Positions 33,078-45,941 are shown, numbered from the stretch's first letter. The stretch: DNA of 64,000 nt from Capillidium heterosporum (GCA_016630905.1 WBMQ01000009.1:806001-870000), one strand, 5' to 3'. Notes: a model not told the origin generated them from the sequence alone. Made by a program: numbers and translations.

Positions 33078-36000
33078 ATGGTGGAAAGTTCCAGTAAGTT
33101 AGTTGCCAACCTTGATGCGTTCCCGCCCATCCTTGGCAGTTACCTAGAGCAGAAGGACAAGGCAGCTTTTATGATCAAAATTCCAGTAGATGAAATCCAA
33201 CAACAGCTTCAAGTTGAAAGTGTTGAAGTCAACAAGGTTATTATGATAGCTTTAGACCGCAGTGGAAGTATGCTGGGGAGTCCCTTCGACCTTGCGAAAC
33301 AAGCGATTAGTGAATTAATTGACCGCATTTACACGAGTGTAACAAAGATATTTCTGTTTGTGTATGGAGACACCTGCAAGACGATGCAGTACGACAAGGG
33401 AGATGATATTCACAATTTTAAGCGCGAGATCCAAAACCTGCAGAGTAACGGGGGTACTATGTTTCGATGCGTTTTCGAAGCTATTAAACGACAAGTTATT
33501 GCCTTGATGGAGTCTCAACAGAATACATCGGTGTCCTGCCTATTTTTTACCGATGGTGAAGACGTGTACGAAAATACCAATGGACTTCTTAGAAACACTA
33601 CTAGCTCCTTCAACCAACTGAAGAGTATCTTGTCGAAGAAATCCCGGGTGGAAGTTGAAGTACACGTGTTAGGCTTTGGTGTTGACCATGACGCGGTATT
33701 GCTAAGTAGCATGGTGGAGCTTGGGTCCAAGAAAGGCACATTCCAGTATGTTGAATCAGCCACCTATATCGTACCAGCTATCAACAGTCTAACTGTAATA
33801 CTTAGAACTATTCAACTTCCTTTCGTTATCGAACTTGGAGATGGAGCTTCTATTTCTTTGAATGTGGACCACAATGATGAGGCAGTTTTTGTTGTCGATA
33901 AGAGTAAGGTTGACTACGCATCTATATACCTAGCCGTAAAGTTTCAGCACAACGACTCAGATTATAGTGAAGAAACTAACATGAAAGGTGCTTCCAAAGT
34001 TATTTGTAGAATTCAATTAGCACCCTTGGACTTGAAAAGTACCGAAGATGATACCGGATATAGGATCATAACTACTTTACGGGAGTTGAAACTGAAGAAG
34101 CTGGCCACTAGAGTCTTCCAAGGTAAAATTAGCAAGTTGGATGCTAGTGAAATAGGTTCGATAGGATTGAAGTTGGAAGAATTGGATAAAGAGCTCTACG
34201 ATATTTCCACCAGTGCAACTAAACTGAAATCAAGCTTGCGCAAGAAAACCATCAAGAATATTATCTGGATCCGAACGCTCGTCAACAAACTTCGCCACAG
34301 TCTGGTGGAATTAAGGAACGGTACTCTTACCAGTGAGAAAATTGCCAAGTGGCAGTCGCTTGCCAGCCAGAATGCTCTGCTGCTAGGCTCCAAGGGTCAG
34401 CGAGCTCTAGATAAAAGATCTGCCCAGAATACAACCAAAGTCGAAAGAATGGAAACTAAAATCAATACCATCGTCTCCAGTATCGACTTTGGCGAGTTAC
34501 GTCAACAAACAGATCCCAAGCTACTTTCAGATATCCGATGTTACATGACTCAGTATGACTTTATCGAAGCTATGGAGGAGGAGGACTGTATCGGGCTCGG
34601 TTTACAGGTTCGACGTAGTGAAGCAACCGTCTTCGACCCAAGTCAGCTGCAGATCCTCAATGTTGGACCAAGTTTTATCAGCTGTGAAGGTTTCATGGAC
34701 ACGCTATCGTACAAGTTAAAGGATGGTGAGGATAATCAAGAGCTTCATGGAGGATTTATCAATACCTCAAAAGCTTCAGTAACAAAAGGCATTGGTTCTG
34801 AATCCATAAATGCGGTACTACCTCTGTATATAAGCAAGGAGCATTGGTCTATTGCATCGAAGCGATCCACGTCGATTTTAGCCTGGATTTGTACTCTGTC
34901 ATTGACGGGTGGCAGCGGTCTTGAGCTGAGGACGGTTCCATTCTTAGTCCTTTCCAGATGTCTCTCCAACTACTATGCGAAACCCACCGAACACAACGCT
35001 ACGATGCTGAAACTGGTCTTTGAAACTTGCTTAGCTGTATATACAATACCCTTTCCTAAAAGTTTACGTGACGAGACAAAAGAGGAGTTCCAAAACTATA
35101 TCGACAGCCCAGCTGGAAGAACGATTGATTTTATAAATAACCACTCACTGTTTATAGGAAGACTTCTTTGTGCTATACATATGGGTGATGTCGATAGGGA
35201 AGTAGTGATGGCCAACTATCCTACTTTCAGAGATGGGTTGATTGAGGAGGTAATTCGACGTCAACTCAACGCACCTTACGTCCAACTTGACAAAGTTGCT
35301 AACTTGTTGGCGCTCTTTGATCTCGATGCCACTGAGGCCATAGATAAGGCAGCCACTAGTTCTCAGGTTAGAAATATTGACTTGGAGCAGGTGCTTCCAG
35401 CCGACTATGGTGCTATGTTCAAGGATTTCATCAAAGGTAAAACAGTTGATGAAATCAAAACTGAAACCAAGGATTCGAAGCCTCTAAATTTTGTGTTGAA
35501 TTCCGATCTAAGTGGCCCTCTATCGAGTTCATCAGTGGAGTTTGTCGCTAAAGTCAAGAAAACTGTTAGAGGAAAGGTTGGAAAACACCTTGCTGAACTT
35601 TGGTTCCTAACTAGATCTACTCAAGGCCTGCTGGATGGTGTTGTTGATTCGGAAATTTCGATCCAGCCACGAGATACTTTTGAGACATGGTGCAATGTTC
35701 GATCCCAATGGTGGTTGTTATCTGTATTTATACAATGCTGGCAGCACCGTAAGAACGACGTACGTCGACAAGCTCTGACTGATAACACCTATCAAGATTT
35801 CATAAACAAGGATTCCGATGCCTTCATATACCAATATCTCAACCAGGAAGTAGGTAATCTCATCGCATCAAAAGCTGACATCCTTGCTAAAATCCAACTT
35901 GGTAAAATGCACCATCAAACCAACTTAAGAATCGCTGATCTGTTCCGAACTACTCTAGATCTTGACTTAGCTGCTGGTATCCTCAAGTTCCACTGTAAGT

Positions 36001-36347
36001 TCACATCGACAAAGTTGTTCAAAGCAATCTCCCAAGGTCTACAAGCTCCTTCCGATGTACCATTCTCCATACAAATGGAAAAGTTACGCATGTTGATCGA
36101 AGGCAAGTATAAAGATATCCAGCTTTACCACAATTACAAGTCGGACCTACTTCAACAGTGGGTGCCATGTGATAAAACTGCTTTCAAGTTGAGCTTAGGC
36201 CTACAGGGTAGAGCCGATGTCACCAAACCTAAAGGGGATCAATTTGACCTGGAACAGTTTTTGGAACTTGTACCTTGTAGCAACGTCTACTTGAAGCGTA
36301 GGGAAAGGTTTGAACTGGCTCAGGTCTCCAAGGTTCGAAAATTTTAG
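33078..36347 (+). CDS. Large von Willebrand factor A (VWA) domain protein
   Basis: Single 1089-codon exon from the ATG at 33078. A VWA domain spans about residues 50-250. Its MIDAS metal site is complete: DRSGS (Asp60, Ser62, Ser64), a Thr in NGGTMF, and an Asp in FTDGED. After it come a beta-rich stretch, a Lys/Leu-rich helical segment (about 340-450), and a long C-terminal region of about 600 residues with no motif I recognise. There is no signal peptide or membrane segment, so it is likely an intracellular protein-binding scaffold. It is unusually long and intronless compared with its neighbours. Family name unknown. Confidence 0.85.
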   Translation: MVESSSKLVANLDAFPPILGSYLEQKDKAAFMIKIPVDEIQQQLQVESVEVNKVIMIALDRSGSMLGSPFDLAKQAISELIDRIYTSVTKIFLFVYGDTCKTMQYDKGDDIHNFKREIQNLQSNGGTMFRCVFEAIKRQVIALMESQQNTSVSCLFFTDGEDVYENTNGLLRNTTSSFNQLKSILSKKSRVEVEVHVLGFGVDHDAVLLSSMVELGSKKGTFQYVESATYIVPAINSLTVILRTIQLPFVIELGDGASISLNVDHNDEAVFVVDKSKVDYASIYLAVKFQHNDSDYSEETNMKGASKVICRIQLAPLDLKSTEDDTGYRIITTLRELKLKKLATRVFQGKISKLDASEIGSIGLKLEELDKELYDISTSATKLKSSLRKKTIKNIIWIRTLVNKLRHSLVELRNGTLTSEKIAKWQSLASQNALLLGSKGQRALDKRSAQNTTKVERMETKINTIVSSIDFGELRQQTDPKLLSDIRCYMTQYDFIEAMEEEDCIGLGLQVRRSEATVFDPSQLQILNVGPSFISCEGFMDTLSYKLKDGEDNQELHGGFINTSKASVTKGIGSESINAVLPLYISKEHWSIASKRSTSILAWICTLSLTGGSGLELRTVPFLVLSRCLSNYYAKPTEHNATMLKLVFETCLAVYTIPFPKSLRDETKEEFQNYIDSPAGRTIDFINNHSLFIGRLLCAIHMGDVDREVVMANYPTFRDGLIEEVIRRQLNAPYVQLDKVANLLALFDLDATEAIDKAATSSQVRNIDLEQVLPADYGAMFKDFIKGKTVDEIKTETKDSKPLNFVLNSDLSGPLSSSSVEFVAKVKKTVRGKVGKHLAELWFLTRSTQGLLDGVVDSEISIQPRDTFETWCNVRSQWWLLSVFIQCWQHRKNDVRRQALTDNTYQDFINKDSDAFIYQYLNQEVGNLIASKADILAKIQLGKMHHQTNLRIADLFRTTLDLDLAAGILKFHCKFTSTKLFKAISQGLQAPSDVPFSIQMEKLRMLIEGKYKDIQLYHNYKSDLLQQWVPCDKTAFKLSLGLQGRADVTKPKGDQFDLEQFLELVPCSNVYLKRRERFELAQVSKVRKF

Positions 36348-36619
36348 AAAGATATAGCATTTGTAGGAAATTTTATAGTGATATGAAAGGTAGCCAATAA
36401 TAAATAAATTTAAAAGTATGTGTAGTAAAAGGCAAAAGACAGTAGTAGCTCCTACTTTAAATAGGAATTATAATATAAACCGTAGATACAACATATAGAC
36501 GAAGCTTTATAAATTATAAATAGTGTTGTTACCTTACACATTGCTTAAATTTACCTATTTATATATATACTTCTTAGTTAGACTTCTGCATTAATCTGCA
36601 GGTTTATTTGTGAAATAGT

Positions 36620-37985
36620 TCATTCCTCTTCCTTCTTAACGTTGTCATCTTCATCTTGCTCTTTCTTGAAATAAGGACTAATATTTTCATTGACCATATT
36701 TTCCTTCTTTACATACTCACGATCCTTCAATTTAGGTGCTTTCGATAGAGTGTAACTGATTTGTATCGGATCTGTATTTTCCCTTTTAACTTGATTTGCA
36801 AGCTTGACCTTTGGTACTTTGGAGAAGAAGGAAAGCAAAGTAGGCTGTGCCGATACCTTATCTTTACCCAAGTTTTTGGATTCAGTTTCGATTACCGGTT
36901 TAATAAACTCTTCGGAATCGTTACGGGAACTGTTGACTAAATCTGAGACTTCGTAGCTAGATTAGAATGTTAGCATCGGATGAAAGTGAAAAAATACTAC
37001 GTAACAAGTTCTCCCGAGTATGGGTGTAAGAAATCTTTGATATTGTCGTTGAAGGGAATATTTGGAGATATCCACTTTAAGATGTTCTCTTGGTCAGAGA
37101 TAGGGTCGAAAATCAAGGGCATCCTATCATGAATGTGCTTGAAAGCTTCATTTGCATCTGTAGTCACTAAGGCATAAGAATAAACCTTCTCATCTAAAAT
37201 AATGAGTACATTTAAAAAACACCATAGTTACTTAGAACTTGACAAGTGTCATACAACGCACCGATCAACATAAGTGGGTTCTCAGAGCTGTTGGGGAGAT
37301 GTGTATAGTAAGGCACCTTGGTTGCAGCTTTGCCTTTGCCACTGCGCTTCCACTCATAAAATCTACCTATTTAATTGTTACAGTTATTAAAATTGTACCC
37401 TTGAGCCACGACTAGACAACGATTGTACTGCTTTAACTTTTTGAACATAGGTTTATCTTCCAACAAAGAATCGTGTCGAATATTGATAGGCATAACCACC
37501 TTCTTGGGGTCAATATGTGAGCTGTAAGAAGGAATTAAACCCCATTTCTTTTCAAAATTAGAATATTATTTACAAAATCTACTACCATTGAACTCAGTTT
37601 TATTAAAGAGCCTAATTCCTTGAGATTATCTACATGATTTATTTAAAAAGTAGCCTCAATTTGAAATTAAGTACCTTTTGCTTCTTTAGGTTTCGTTGTA
37701 GGTTCCTGGCTTTTGTCGATATTGTTTTTCTTTAAATTTCTAAATAAACTGTCGGCTGCTCGGCAATGTAGCACGACGGGTTGGTAAAGTGAGGGAGCTA
37801 CATTGTAACTACATGGAATTTAAATATGATAAAAAACTAGGAATACCTCGAGCTAAATGTCGTATTACCTATCCATTCGGGATTGCCTAAATTTTGAGCT
37901 ATCTCTTCGGGATCCTAATAAACAGAATTTAATTCTATAAAATGTAAAGCTGCATTACTAGATATAGCGCAGTACGTCCACACAT
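36620..37985 (-). CDS. HMCES: SRAP-domain abasic-site shield protein (HMCES/YedK)
   Basis: Protects abasic sites in single-stranded DNA by covalent crosslinking through Cys2. Eight exons (37959-37985, 37847-37914, 37675-37808, 37586-37629, 37399-37547, 37232-37362, 37001-37193, 36620-36956) give 360 residues. It starts MCGR with catalytic Cys2, then YNVAPS, KWGLIPS, PINIRHDS, CLVVAQGFYEW with the active-site Glu, and HDRMP with the conserved His. The C-terminal tail carries QPTLLSFF, a perfect PIP-box for PCNA binding (QxxLxxFF), as expected for fork-associated HMCES. Introns are 36-45 nt. It diverges from TRAPPC2L across about 180 bp. Confidence 0.95.
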
Positions 37986-38165
37986 TTTTAGAGAAAGGCA
38001 GGTTTGTTGGTTTGAGTTGATTTCAATCAGACTTGAGTTCAAAGTGATGTCAGCAAATTTGAGTTGGAGATTCCTTTTGGAATTTGCAGAAACTGGATAT
38101 TTGATGAAAAATCAAAGATAAATTCCGAGTTACTTTTTGAGCTTAGAATAAAGGTGGTATTCGAA

Positions 38166-38783
38166 ATGACAAAGATTGCTTGTGTAGCTATAGTTAACCG
38201 AGAGGTAATATAGAATGTTTAAATTTGCTTAACATTTGTATTAGAACCAGCCCATATACCTCAAAAACTTTGAACCCGGGATCTACGATGAACTTAAATT
38301 TCAATTCATTGCTCATACATCTTGCGACCTTTTCCACGATAAAGGTATTTGGTTTTTACATTTCTATTTTAAGACTTTTCTATATTATAGCATTAAACAA
38401 TAAGAATCAAAATCAGTACCTTGGGCTTTTACACATTGTTGAAGATTTTGTCATGTACATTATTCAAAACCTCAATATATCCCTTGAAATACTAATGTCA
38501 ATTATCTAGCTACGGATATATAACCAATACAAAAGTCAAGTTTATAATTTTAGTTCAACTTAAAGACGAAGTTATTAAAGATATGGAAATGCGAAAAGTA
38601 AATTAACAATTGAGTTAATATTAACCTTTTGTTTAGGCATTCAGATTGCTCCATGGCGCTTATATTTTACTGATGTGTAATCCTTTCATTGAAAACGATA
38701 ATCTGAAGTCGAGCTCCGAGAGCTTGAAAAAGTCTAAAAGGTTTAACTCAATTGTAGATAGGATTGGTCAAGGTGCTCTTTAA
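38166..38783 (+). CDS. TRAPPC2L: TRAPP complex subunit 2-like (TRAPPC2L/Tca17)
   Basis: Sedlin-fold subunit of the TRAPP tether/Rab exchange complex of the secretory and Golgi pathway. Exons 38166-38204, 38245-38344, 38391-38454, 38510-38597 and 38637-38783 give 145 residues. Start MTKIACVAIVN is characteristic of TRAPPC2L. It continues with ELKFQFIAHTSCD, YLGLLHIVEDFVIYGYITNTKVKF, and AFRLLHGAYILLMCNPFI at the C-terminal helix. The third intron lies inside VIYGY, and its phase restores the motif exactly. Length fits the family. Confidence 0.92.
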
Positions 38784-38882
38784 TTTCATTTAAGCAAAGT
38801 ATTTTTAAATCAAGCTAAATAAAGTGACAATTATATTGTTAAGAAACCGTAGTTAGAAACATGAGTTTAAGACACAACTAGT

Positions 38883-40913
38883 TTAATTTTGCTGTTGCTT
38901 TTGCTTTGGGGACTTCAAATCTTTACGCTGCCAAATCTAAAAACAAAAGTTAATTTTTGAATTGCAAAAATAAGAAACCTGAATATAAGCCTCTGTCAAC
39001 AATATTTTCTGGTTGTGAATAGGCTCTACGATCAAATCTTGGACTGCGTACCACTGATCCGTGCCAGGATGGTTGATGTGTGAAGTGTAAGTTGAACGGT
39101 ACTCTCCTTTCTTACTCTGATTGGATCCCTTTCCTGACTCTTCCCCTTTGTGGGACACATTGGCTAAAAGCGTGTAGCTCCAGCTCAACTGTTGGGCCAT
39201 ATCCGGTTTTTCATTGACACTCATGACTAAAACGTTAGTATATATAATTTAAAATGCAATACCTTCACTCAGATTAAGGTGGTCGAACGGGAAGTTGACA
39301 ATGGTAGGGTTGACTTCCTCAGTCCAGTTATTTTTTCCGAATCTTTTAATGTAAAGAATAAGATAGGGGGGCAATAAATCAATGCTGTAGGTTTTAAGTA
39401 TCCCTTCTACCTCCTATTTACAATTTATAAGTTTTGTTATCCACCAATAAAATATACCTGCTGCTTGACACCGTTGAACTTGGCTAGTAAAGTTAGCAAA
39501 GAGACCTGTGGGATAATATTAGTCGACATCTCATCAGTAAAAAGAGGTGGAGGTGGCAGATCTAAAGTCAGGAACAGAAATTTGGAGCTAGAACGCCTCT
39601 CTTTGACTAGCAAGTAGAGTTATCAGTACTTGGTGCTATCATAAACCAAAATTACCTTCCTTGTTGTAAAATATATCCGGTTGGATCGCTGGTTTAGAAC
39701 AAGTTGTTACTTGCCCTTGGAAGGCCTTGGTAATAATACCTAAAATCAATTAGCTAAAATTTCAACTTAGAATTACTTGGCTTTTTGCTTGAGCCGCCAA
39801 GATCACGGTGAAGTTGATTCAGGAACCAGGATATGAACTTGATAGGCTCTTCTTGTTTTGTGATGGTAAATTGCTTGTTACTTGAAGAAGCGATCTCCTA
39901 TAGGCATCCAATTTTCGTATAAGCTCTTTGAAATGAACCAAAATTTACCTGTAAAAGTTCGTGGGGAGAAACTTGACCTTTAAATGCCTTTGGGTTGAAA
40001 ATTTTCCTGGCGAGTATTGACAGTCTTTGCACTAAATGGACATTAAATAAGCTAAAATAAACCATACACTTACATAGCTGGGAATGCTGATTGCTGAAAT
40101 CATTTAATAACAGGAGGTCTCGAAGCGGGGGCACAGTGAATAAGCGCCTGTAAAACAACATTGATGTAATCATTTGCCTTTATGTTGTTAAGTCCAACAA
40201 ATCCTAAAACTACATTAGAACAAACAGTGCTTCAACAATTACCTGGTAGATATGTGTTGTGAGTTAAATCATAGCTAAGCTTTGACGTAGAGTCATGAAG
40301 CAAGCTATGGACTTGCTCCTTGGTAAAAGTTGGCTGCAAAACATACTTGGTAGTAATGTTAGTTCAATATTTTTGTTAAAGCTTACTTTTATATCATCCA
40401 GAGAAGCATCGTTAACTTCGTAATTGTCAGGCAAGATGTATACCTATGCAATAAGTAAAAGTAAAAAATAAAAACAATACCTTTAAAGTCGTAAGATTAA
40501 TATAAACGTGGTGGAGTTCATGAATAGCATGGTTGTACGCATGAGAAGAATTTCCTCTCCCTAATGAAATGGAATAAATTATTTGAGCTCATTTTCAATA
40601 AAAGTACCTTGAAAATATTTGCCGCATACCAAGCAAGCATAAACATTGTTGTTGCTGAGTGAAACCGAGCACAGCTTTTCGAAATCAAAATCTAACCTTG
40701 TACGGTCAATAGTATCAAGATACATATCTTTTATAGTGATGGTTGATTCATGTTTCCCTGCATTTCAAACATTAGTATTTTAAAATATAAAAACCTACCA
40801 TTACTACGTGAGCTAACTTCCTCAGCTTCTTTATCACTGATTTCATGATTGTCGAGGTCATCATCAAACTTTACTCTCTTCCTATCTCCATTCTGATCCT
40901 TCTCAGCACTCAT
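38883..40913 (-). CDS. SAD1: USP39/Sad1, U4/U6.U5 tri-snRNP assembly factor, with frame break
   Basis: Catalytically dead ubiquitin-protease-like splicing factor. At least eleven exons from ATG 40911-40913, the first five being 40799-40913, 40608-40757, 40481-40560, 40387-40443 and 40243-40333. A zf-UBP region (CLVCGKYFQGRG...SHAYNHA) precedes YLPGFVGLNNIKANDY, where active proteases carry Cys. Then come VSPHELLQ, ISWFLNQLH, FLTLDLPPPP, PPYLILYIKRF and the ending AYIQIWQRKD. All junctions keep frame except one place: at a run of five Cs (40127-40131) the motif ALIHCAPLRDLLLL is regained only by skipping one base. An essential gene like this is unlikely to be truly broken. Confidence 0.88.
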
Positions 40914-41583
40914 ATTGAAACAAATACTCTTCTTTTAGCTACGCCAAATTAAATGGCTATCAAGATGAATGGTGAGGATTCTATAGAGCCATATTTGTCA
41001 AATGAAATTGAAAGATAAGAAACTTTGATTAATCAAAATTTTCACCCGAGAAAATGAACAACTGGCTCAGTTACTGGTGATATCTTTTCCAGTTCATTCA
41101 ATAAATGTTCAAAACTCATTTTAAACTTTTGGACAATATTCAGTAACGGAAAAGTGTCTTCATTAGTAATTCTATTGTCCCTATAGGGGTAAGATACCCT
41201 AGCTAATTCGATAAGTTTAGTAGACCTTCTAGTCTAATATCATTTGTATCCTGATTTCTGCATCTGAAAATATGTCACTGCTTTTTCAGGGGTGAATTTA
41301 GCAACCACCAATAAATACTCTAATAGGAGCATACCATTTGCCAGTAAAGGCTTCTTAAATCGCCTTTATCCATTGATCTTTGAAACTTCCAGATTTAATA
41401 GACTAATTGCAGTATTACCTTTAAAGCACTTTTGTGATGCATAAATGACAGATTTAATAGCATCTAATATGATATTTAACAGTTAAAACAGGTTAAATTT
41501 TATATTATTAATGATTTCCTCTCTAAAAAGTATCTATTTTTCTACACCAAAAGACAATACATCTATTGAAAATTGAACACGCT
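40914..41583. other. Divergent spacer (USP39 / RAB3GAP1)
   Basis: AT-rich head-to-head promoter region; nothing else recognised. Confidence 0.5.
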
Positions 41584-44500
41584 ATGAACCAGTCAGTAAA
41601 AGTAGAAGAACTGGAGGATGAAGAATGCTTCGAGATGGTAGAGTATGTTTCAGCTTCACATCGCGAGAAGTTACTTGGCGATTTGGTAGATACCTTGCGG
41701 AAGTGGTTCGATCCTGACAGCCAATTCATGCTACCGATAACTTCAACTACGATGAAAGAGAAGTTTTTCTTAGGGGAAGGAAGCTATGAGTTAACGTGCT
41801 ATTTACACCCCAATCAATTCAAAAGAAGTCAAATGGAAGGCTCACCCGCTAAACGACACTTTGTTAATTCAATTTCAGAGGAAATAGATTTGACCCAGTT
41901 AAGCTACCACTCAGCTTTTGCACCACAGAAGTTTTCCTTCGACTTTTTAAACGACAATCTAAATTCGACGAATAGAGATGAAGTTCATAAACCAACCTCG
42001 ACTACTACTAAAGTAAATCCTATTCACAATTGGCTCAATGCAACTGTATTCCTTACCCTTTTACCTCTACAAGGACACTCCTACTCGACTTCTGTGCCTC
42101 GGGCACGTCTAGTGAGCTCGGTTTCTTATTCCAACTTTGAAGGCATATCGAAATCCGAACCCAAAATTTCAAAGGAGAACGCTTTAAAGATTAAACCAGA
42201 GATAGCAAAGCTACTACTCAGCACAGGTGCCGAAGCTCTGAGGAAAGTAAATATAGTCGACGTCCCAATACTGGTACCTTTAGGTCTTATTTCGAAGCAA
42301 AATTATGAAGGGTTCATACGCAAGCCTAGTAAACATAGCAATACCACCTATTTAAACGAAAGAAATGGAACCCCTTTGCAGGTTAAAGAATACAACATTA
42401 GTCTATCTGAGTTTTACATTGAGCCTTTGTCATTTAACAGCATCAAGAAGATCGTTTCGTATTACAAAGAGACTTCTCAAAAGCATCATAAAGGTAATTT
42501 CACTTTTAAGTCGGCGCTTCCCCTTTAACTTATATTTTATTTATTTTTGATATAATTTTCTGCAGTTTTATACTGTATTTTACTAAACGCTTGTATATAT
42601 ATAAAGGTTCTGAATTCCCAGTTGATAGCAAACTGTTCATCAGCGCAGAATATCAATATTCAATTCCAAATTCACCAGATTCGAAATGGAGCAAAGACGT
42701 AAAGGATATTCAGAACACTCCAACCACCAAAGTTTCTAACGGTACCACCAAGATCACAAGTAACATCGCCTTCAAAGACTCCCTGCAGGAAATCATTCAA
42801 AAATATCCCACTGTCAATGAACCCTACTCTAAAACTACCGACATTGCTGAAATTTCTTGGGGCCCATCATGCAACCCTTTAAAGAGCTTTAATTTCGCCA
42901 CCTTTTTCTTCCCTAAAGAATATACCTCTAACTTAGAGCTCCACCCTAAAGCATCCAATAAAATAGCGATAGCGGCAAACTTCAGCGCCTTTAAAGATGA
43001 CTGGGCGTTACTGACAGAGTTCTTGAAAAGAGTGCTATCAGCTTGGCCAGAGACGGATAATAGCTGTTTGTTTTCCATGGACGGTGACGAAGATTTCATG
43101 CCCAGACGCGACTTTTCAGATCTAGCACCTTCACCTCGAACGTCTTGGAACAGCTACAACTCCGAGCAGAAGAACGTAAAGAACATTTGCACTAACCTTT
43201 TTATGGAGTCGGAGAAAACTAGACAGGCGAATTTTACAGAAGTCGGTAAGCTCAAGGAAGGGACGCCTGCTTTCTTGACTTTGAATTTAAGAAATTCCTC
43301 CTCCATACCTTACCAGTCTTTCCTATGGACCATGATTGTTAGCTGCCTAACAGCCATTACTTCTACTGATCGTAATCCTCAGAAGGAGTTACGTGGGATC
43401 ATCCATCCTTTATGGGGTGAAGTTAAGAAGCACCTTAGATGGAAATGGGAAAGTCGAGTTTTGATACCGAACGTTAATCAGCCCTCCATCAAAGACTCGA
43501 AATTAGAAGTCGACTTACGATTTAATATAGTTCACCAAAAGCTATCGATGTTGAACTACTGTATTGACCATCAAGTTCACTCTCAGAGCTACAGTAAAGT
43601 TTCGCATCTCAATAACAACATCAGTCGTCAAAGTTCGATATCATCGGGGAAAAATGTCAATAGTACACCGAGGCAAAGCATCAATTCCTTCCATTCCGAG
43701 CATCTACTTAAGCAAAATCGAATTGGATCGCCAGGTTACTTTGTACAGCCCGACTTGGATGGCTCGCTAGGCAGACAATCGTTAAATAACGCTATCGACA
43801 TCAAAAGATCATTGGGATCACCGTCGCTAAAAAACATTTCGGAATGTCCTATTCAAGCCTCCCCTGAGCTTATTTCTCATCCTGGAAGCTTTCAAGTAAT
43901 GAAGACTAAAACGATAAATTTTAATTTTTTAGAAATCCTTTATAGAGCCAGGTATGCAGTCGGCAAGACCATATCCCGCCTTAGCATCTTCCCATGACAG
44001 CGGACGCTCCATATACTTTACTTCGACACGTGACAGCGTGCAGATAGTAAACCATCCTTATCCATCGTTTCATGAAAATAGTATAGCTGGGGAAAGCTTT
44101 GTGCAGCTAAAATGCCCTTCCAGCATCGACTCGTATAATTCAATCTCCGATGTTATCCCCGGAAACCGAAATGAAACTTCACCAGCTTTGAATGGAACCG
44201 CTTCTACAACTTCCGTACCGATGGAACTGTCGGGATCGTTGAAGTCACCTACGATTAACGCAAGTACTTTGAAGTTGGAGCCAAAAGGTAGATTAAGTGT
44301 ATTGAATGGGAATGAGAAGCTACTTTACTATGATGAACTACTATATATTCCTAGCACGCAGGTAAATATAATTTGCTTTTATTCAATTATTTAATACATC
44401 TACATATTTCTAAACTTTTGATGGTCATTAGGATCCAGGTGTTATGACTGAGGATATGCTTTTGGATCAGGCTCAGTTATTTGAAAGGCTTGGAACTTCT

Positions 44501-45941
44501 ACGCAGGCCACCCGTCGCCGTGCTCAGCTCCAATGTGCACATCTTAAATCAGGTATTTTTAGCCTGTGTAGCTATAGTTTTATTGAACTTTCTTTATACT
44601 CATGATACATCTTATTAACACATTAAAGATATGGAGGCTTTTAAAGCTGCCAACCCGTTATCTTCGCTGGAAGATTTTGTACGATGGCATTCACCTCGAG
44701 ATTGGATCGTCGAAGAGGATATTGATAAACAGGCAGCAGAAGAAAGGACAACTTCAAAATCAAATGAATCTATTGACGAATTGGTAGATAGTGGGATTAA
44801 TAAGAATCCCAGAGTAGTAGGACGTCTATCCGACCGTATGAAATCACCAGGAAACTTATGGCAAGAGCTCTGGGAGGTCAAATTAATGTTATTTAGTTTA
44901 TATTAAATTGGTATATTTTAACAGGAATCGAAGCCTAAACCTATTGTAGAACAAAATCCTTTATTCGATAGTAATACTGAAGGCGAAAAGGTAATGTCAT
45001 GGTTTCTGTAATTGATTTCACTTGAAATGGCATTTTTTGCAAATTACTAACGTATTCTTACTGATGGTTGCATTTTAAAATACTAGGCTCTACACTTTCT
45101 TGAAAACTATTCCGCATACGAGCTTTACCAACAGTATATATAGCATCTTCAAAAGCTAACCTTCTTATTAGGCTTGTACCAACCATATTTTTGATTGCAT
45201 ACGATGTATTAATACACGCGATACCTGACTCTCTGATCGACTACCTCCCTTGTGTGAAAGCTCGTGTATTACGAGTGGCCAGCTTTATTTCAGAGTTTAA
45301 CTGGAATTCTTATGAGTAAGCTACTGGTAGGTAAAAGCCACTAACGTTAAGTTTAGAAATGATCTAGCATCTTTAGATTGTCTATTCTCGGAATTTAAAG
45401 CCACTGAACTGTATCTAGGACGTACCATAGCACTACTTAAAAAGGTAAAGTGGATTTTACTTTTATGGCATATATATTGAACTTTCCACGATGTGTTTAA
45501 TTTTAATTTAGTTACCCGGTCAATATCGCCTTATTAACCAAATGCTTGAAAATATTCAAGAAAACTCGAGCTCCTTCGTTAAAGTAAACGATAATGAAAT
45601 TGACCAAGTTTTACAGCTGATTTATCCCAACAACCTGAACGGGGATAAGAAGGCGAACTTATTTGTTCCACCTTTAGGTAATGTCTACTTTCTTTAGCCG
45701 GTATCTATAGCTAATATGTTTAGCAGCACGATTTGAACCGTCCCTCGTGCCGTTAAATCTGTCAGATGGCTACCCCTCCCCTATCAAACAAGAAGTTGTT
45801 GTTGAAAACAGCATCCAGTCTCAGATCAATTCCGATGATAATTACCCGCACCATCGCATGTACTTGGATATCAGTAATTCGCACCTCAAAGTCGTGGACT
45901 TTTCTTATATGCAACCTCAGAGATCTATGGATTTGGATTAG
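41584..45941 (+). CDS. RAB3GAP1: Rab3 GTPase-activating protein catalytic subunit
   Basis: Acts with RAB3GAP2 on Rab3/Rab18-type GTPases in ER, lipid-droplet and autophagy traffic. Eleven exons (41584-42493, 42607-43895, 43933-44361, 44432-44552, 44629-44876, 44925-44990, 45087-45133, 45172-45315, 45357-45444, 45512-45677, 45727-45941) sum to 1240 residues. The N-terminus FEMVEYVSASHREKL, the mid block LRGIIHPLWGEVKKHLRWKW with HQKLSMLNYCID, and LEDFVRWHSPRDWI followed by LSDRMKSPGNLWQELWE are hallmark RAB3GAP1 motifs. The start is the first ATG; the open frame extends only by a TTG. The insert between about residues 650 and 870 is Ser/Asn-rich. This gene is usually absent from yeasts. Confidence 0.92.
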
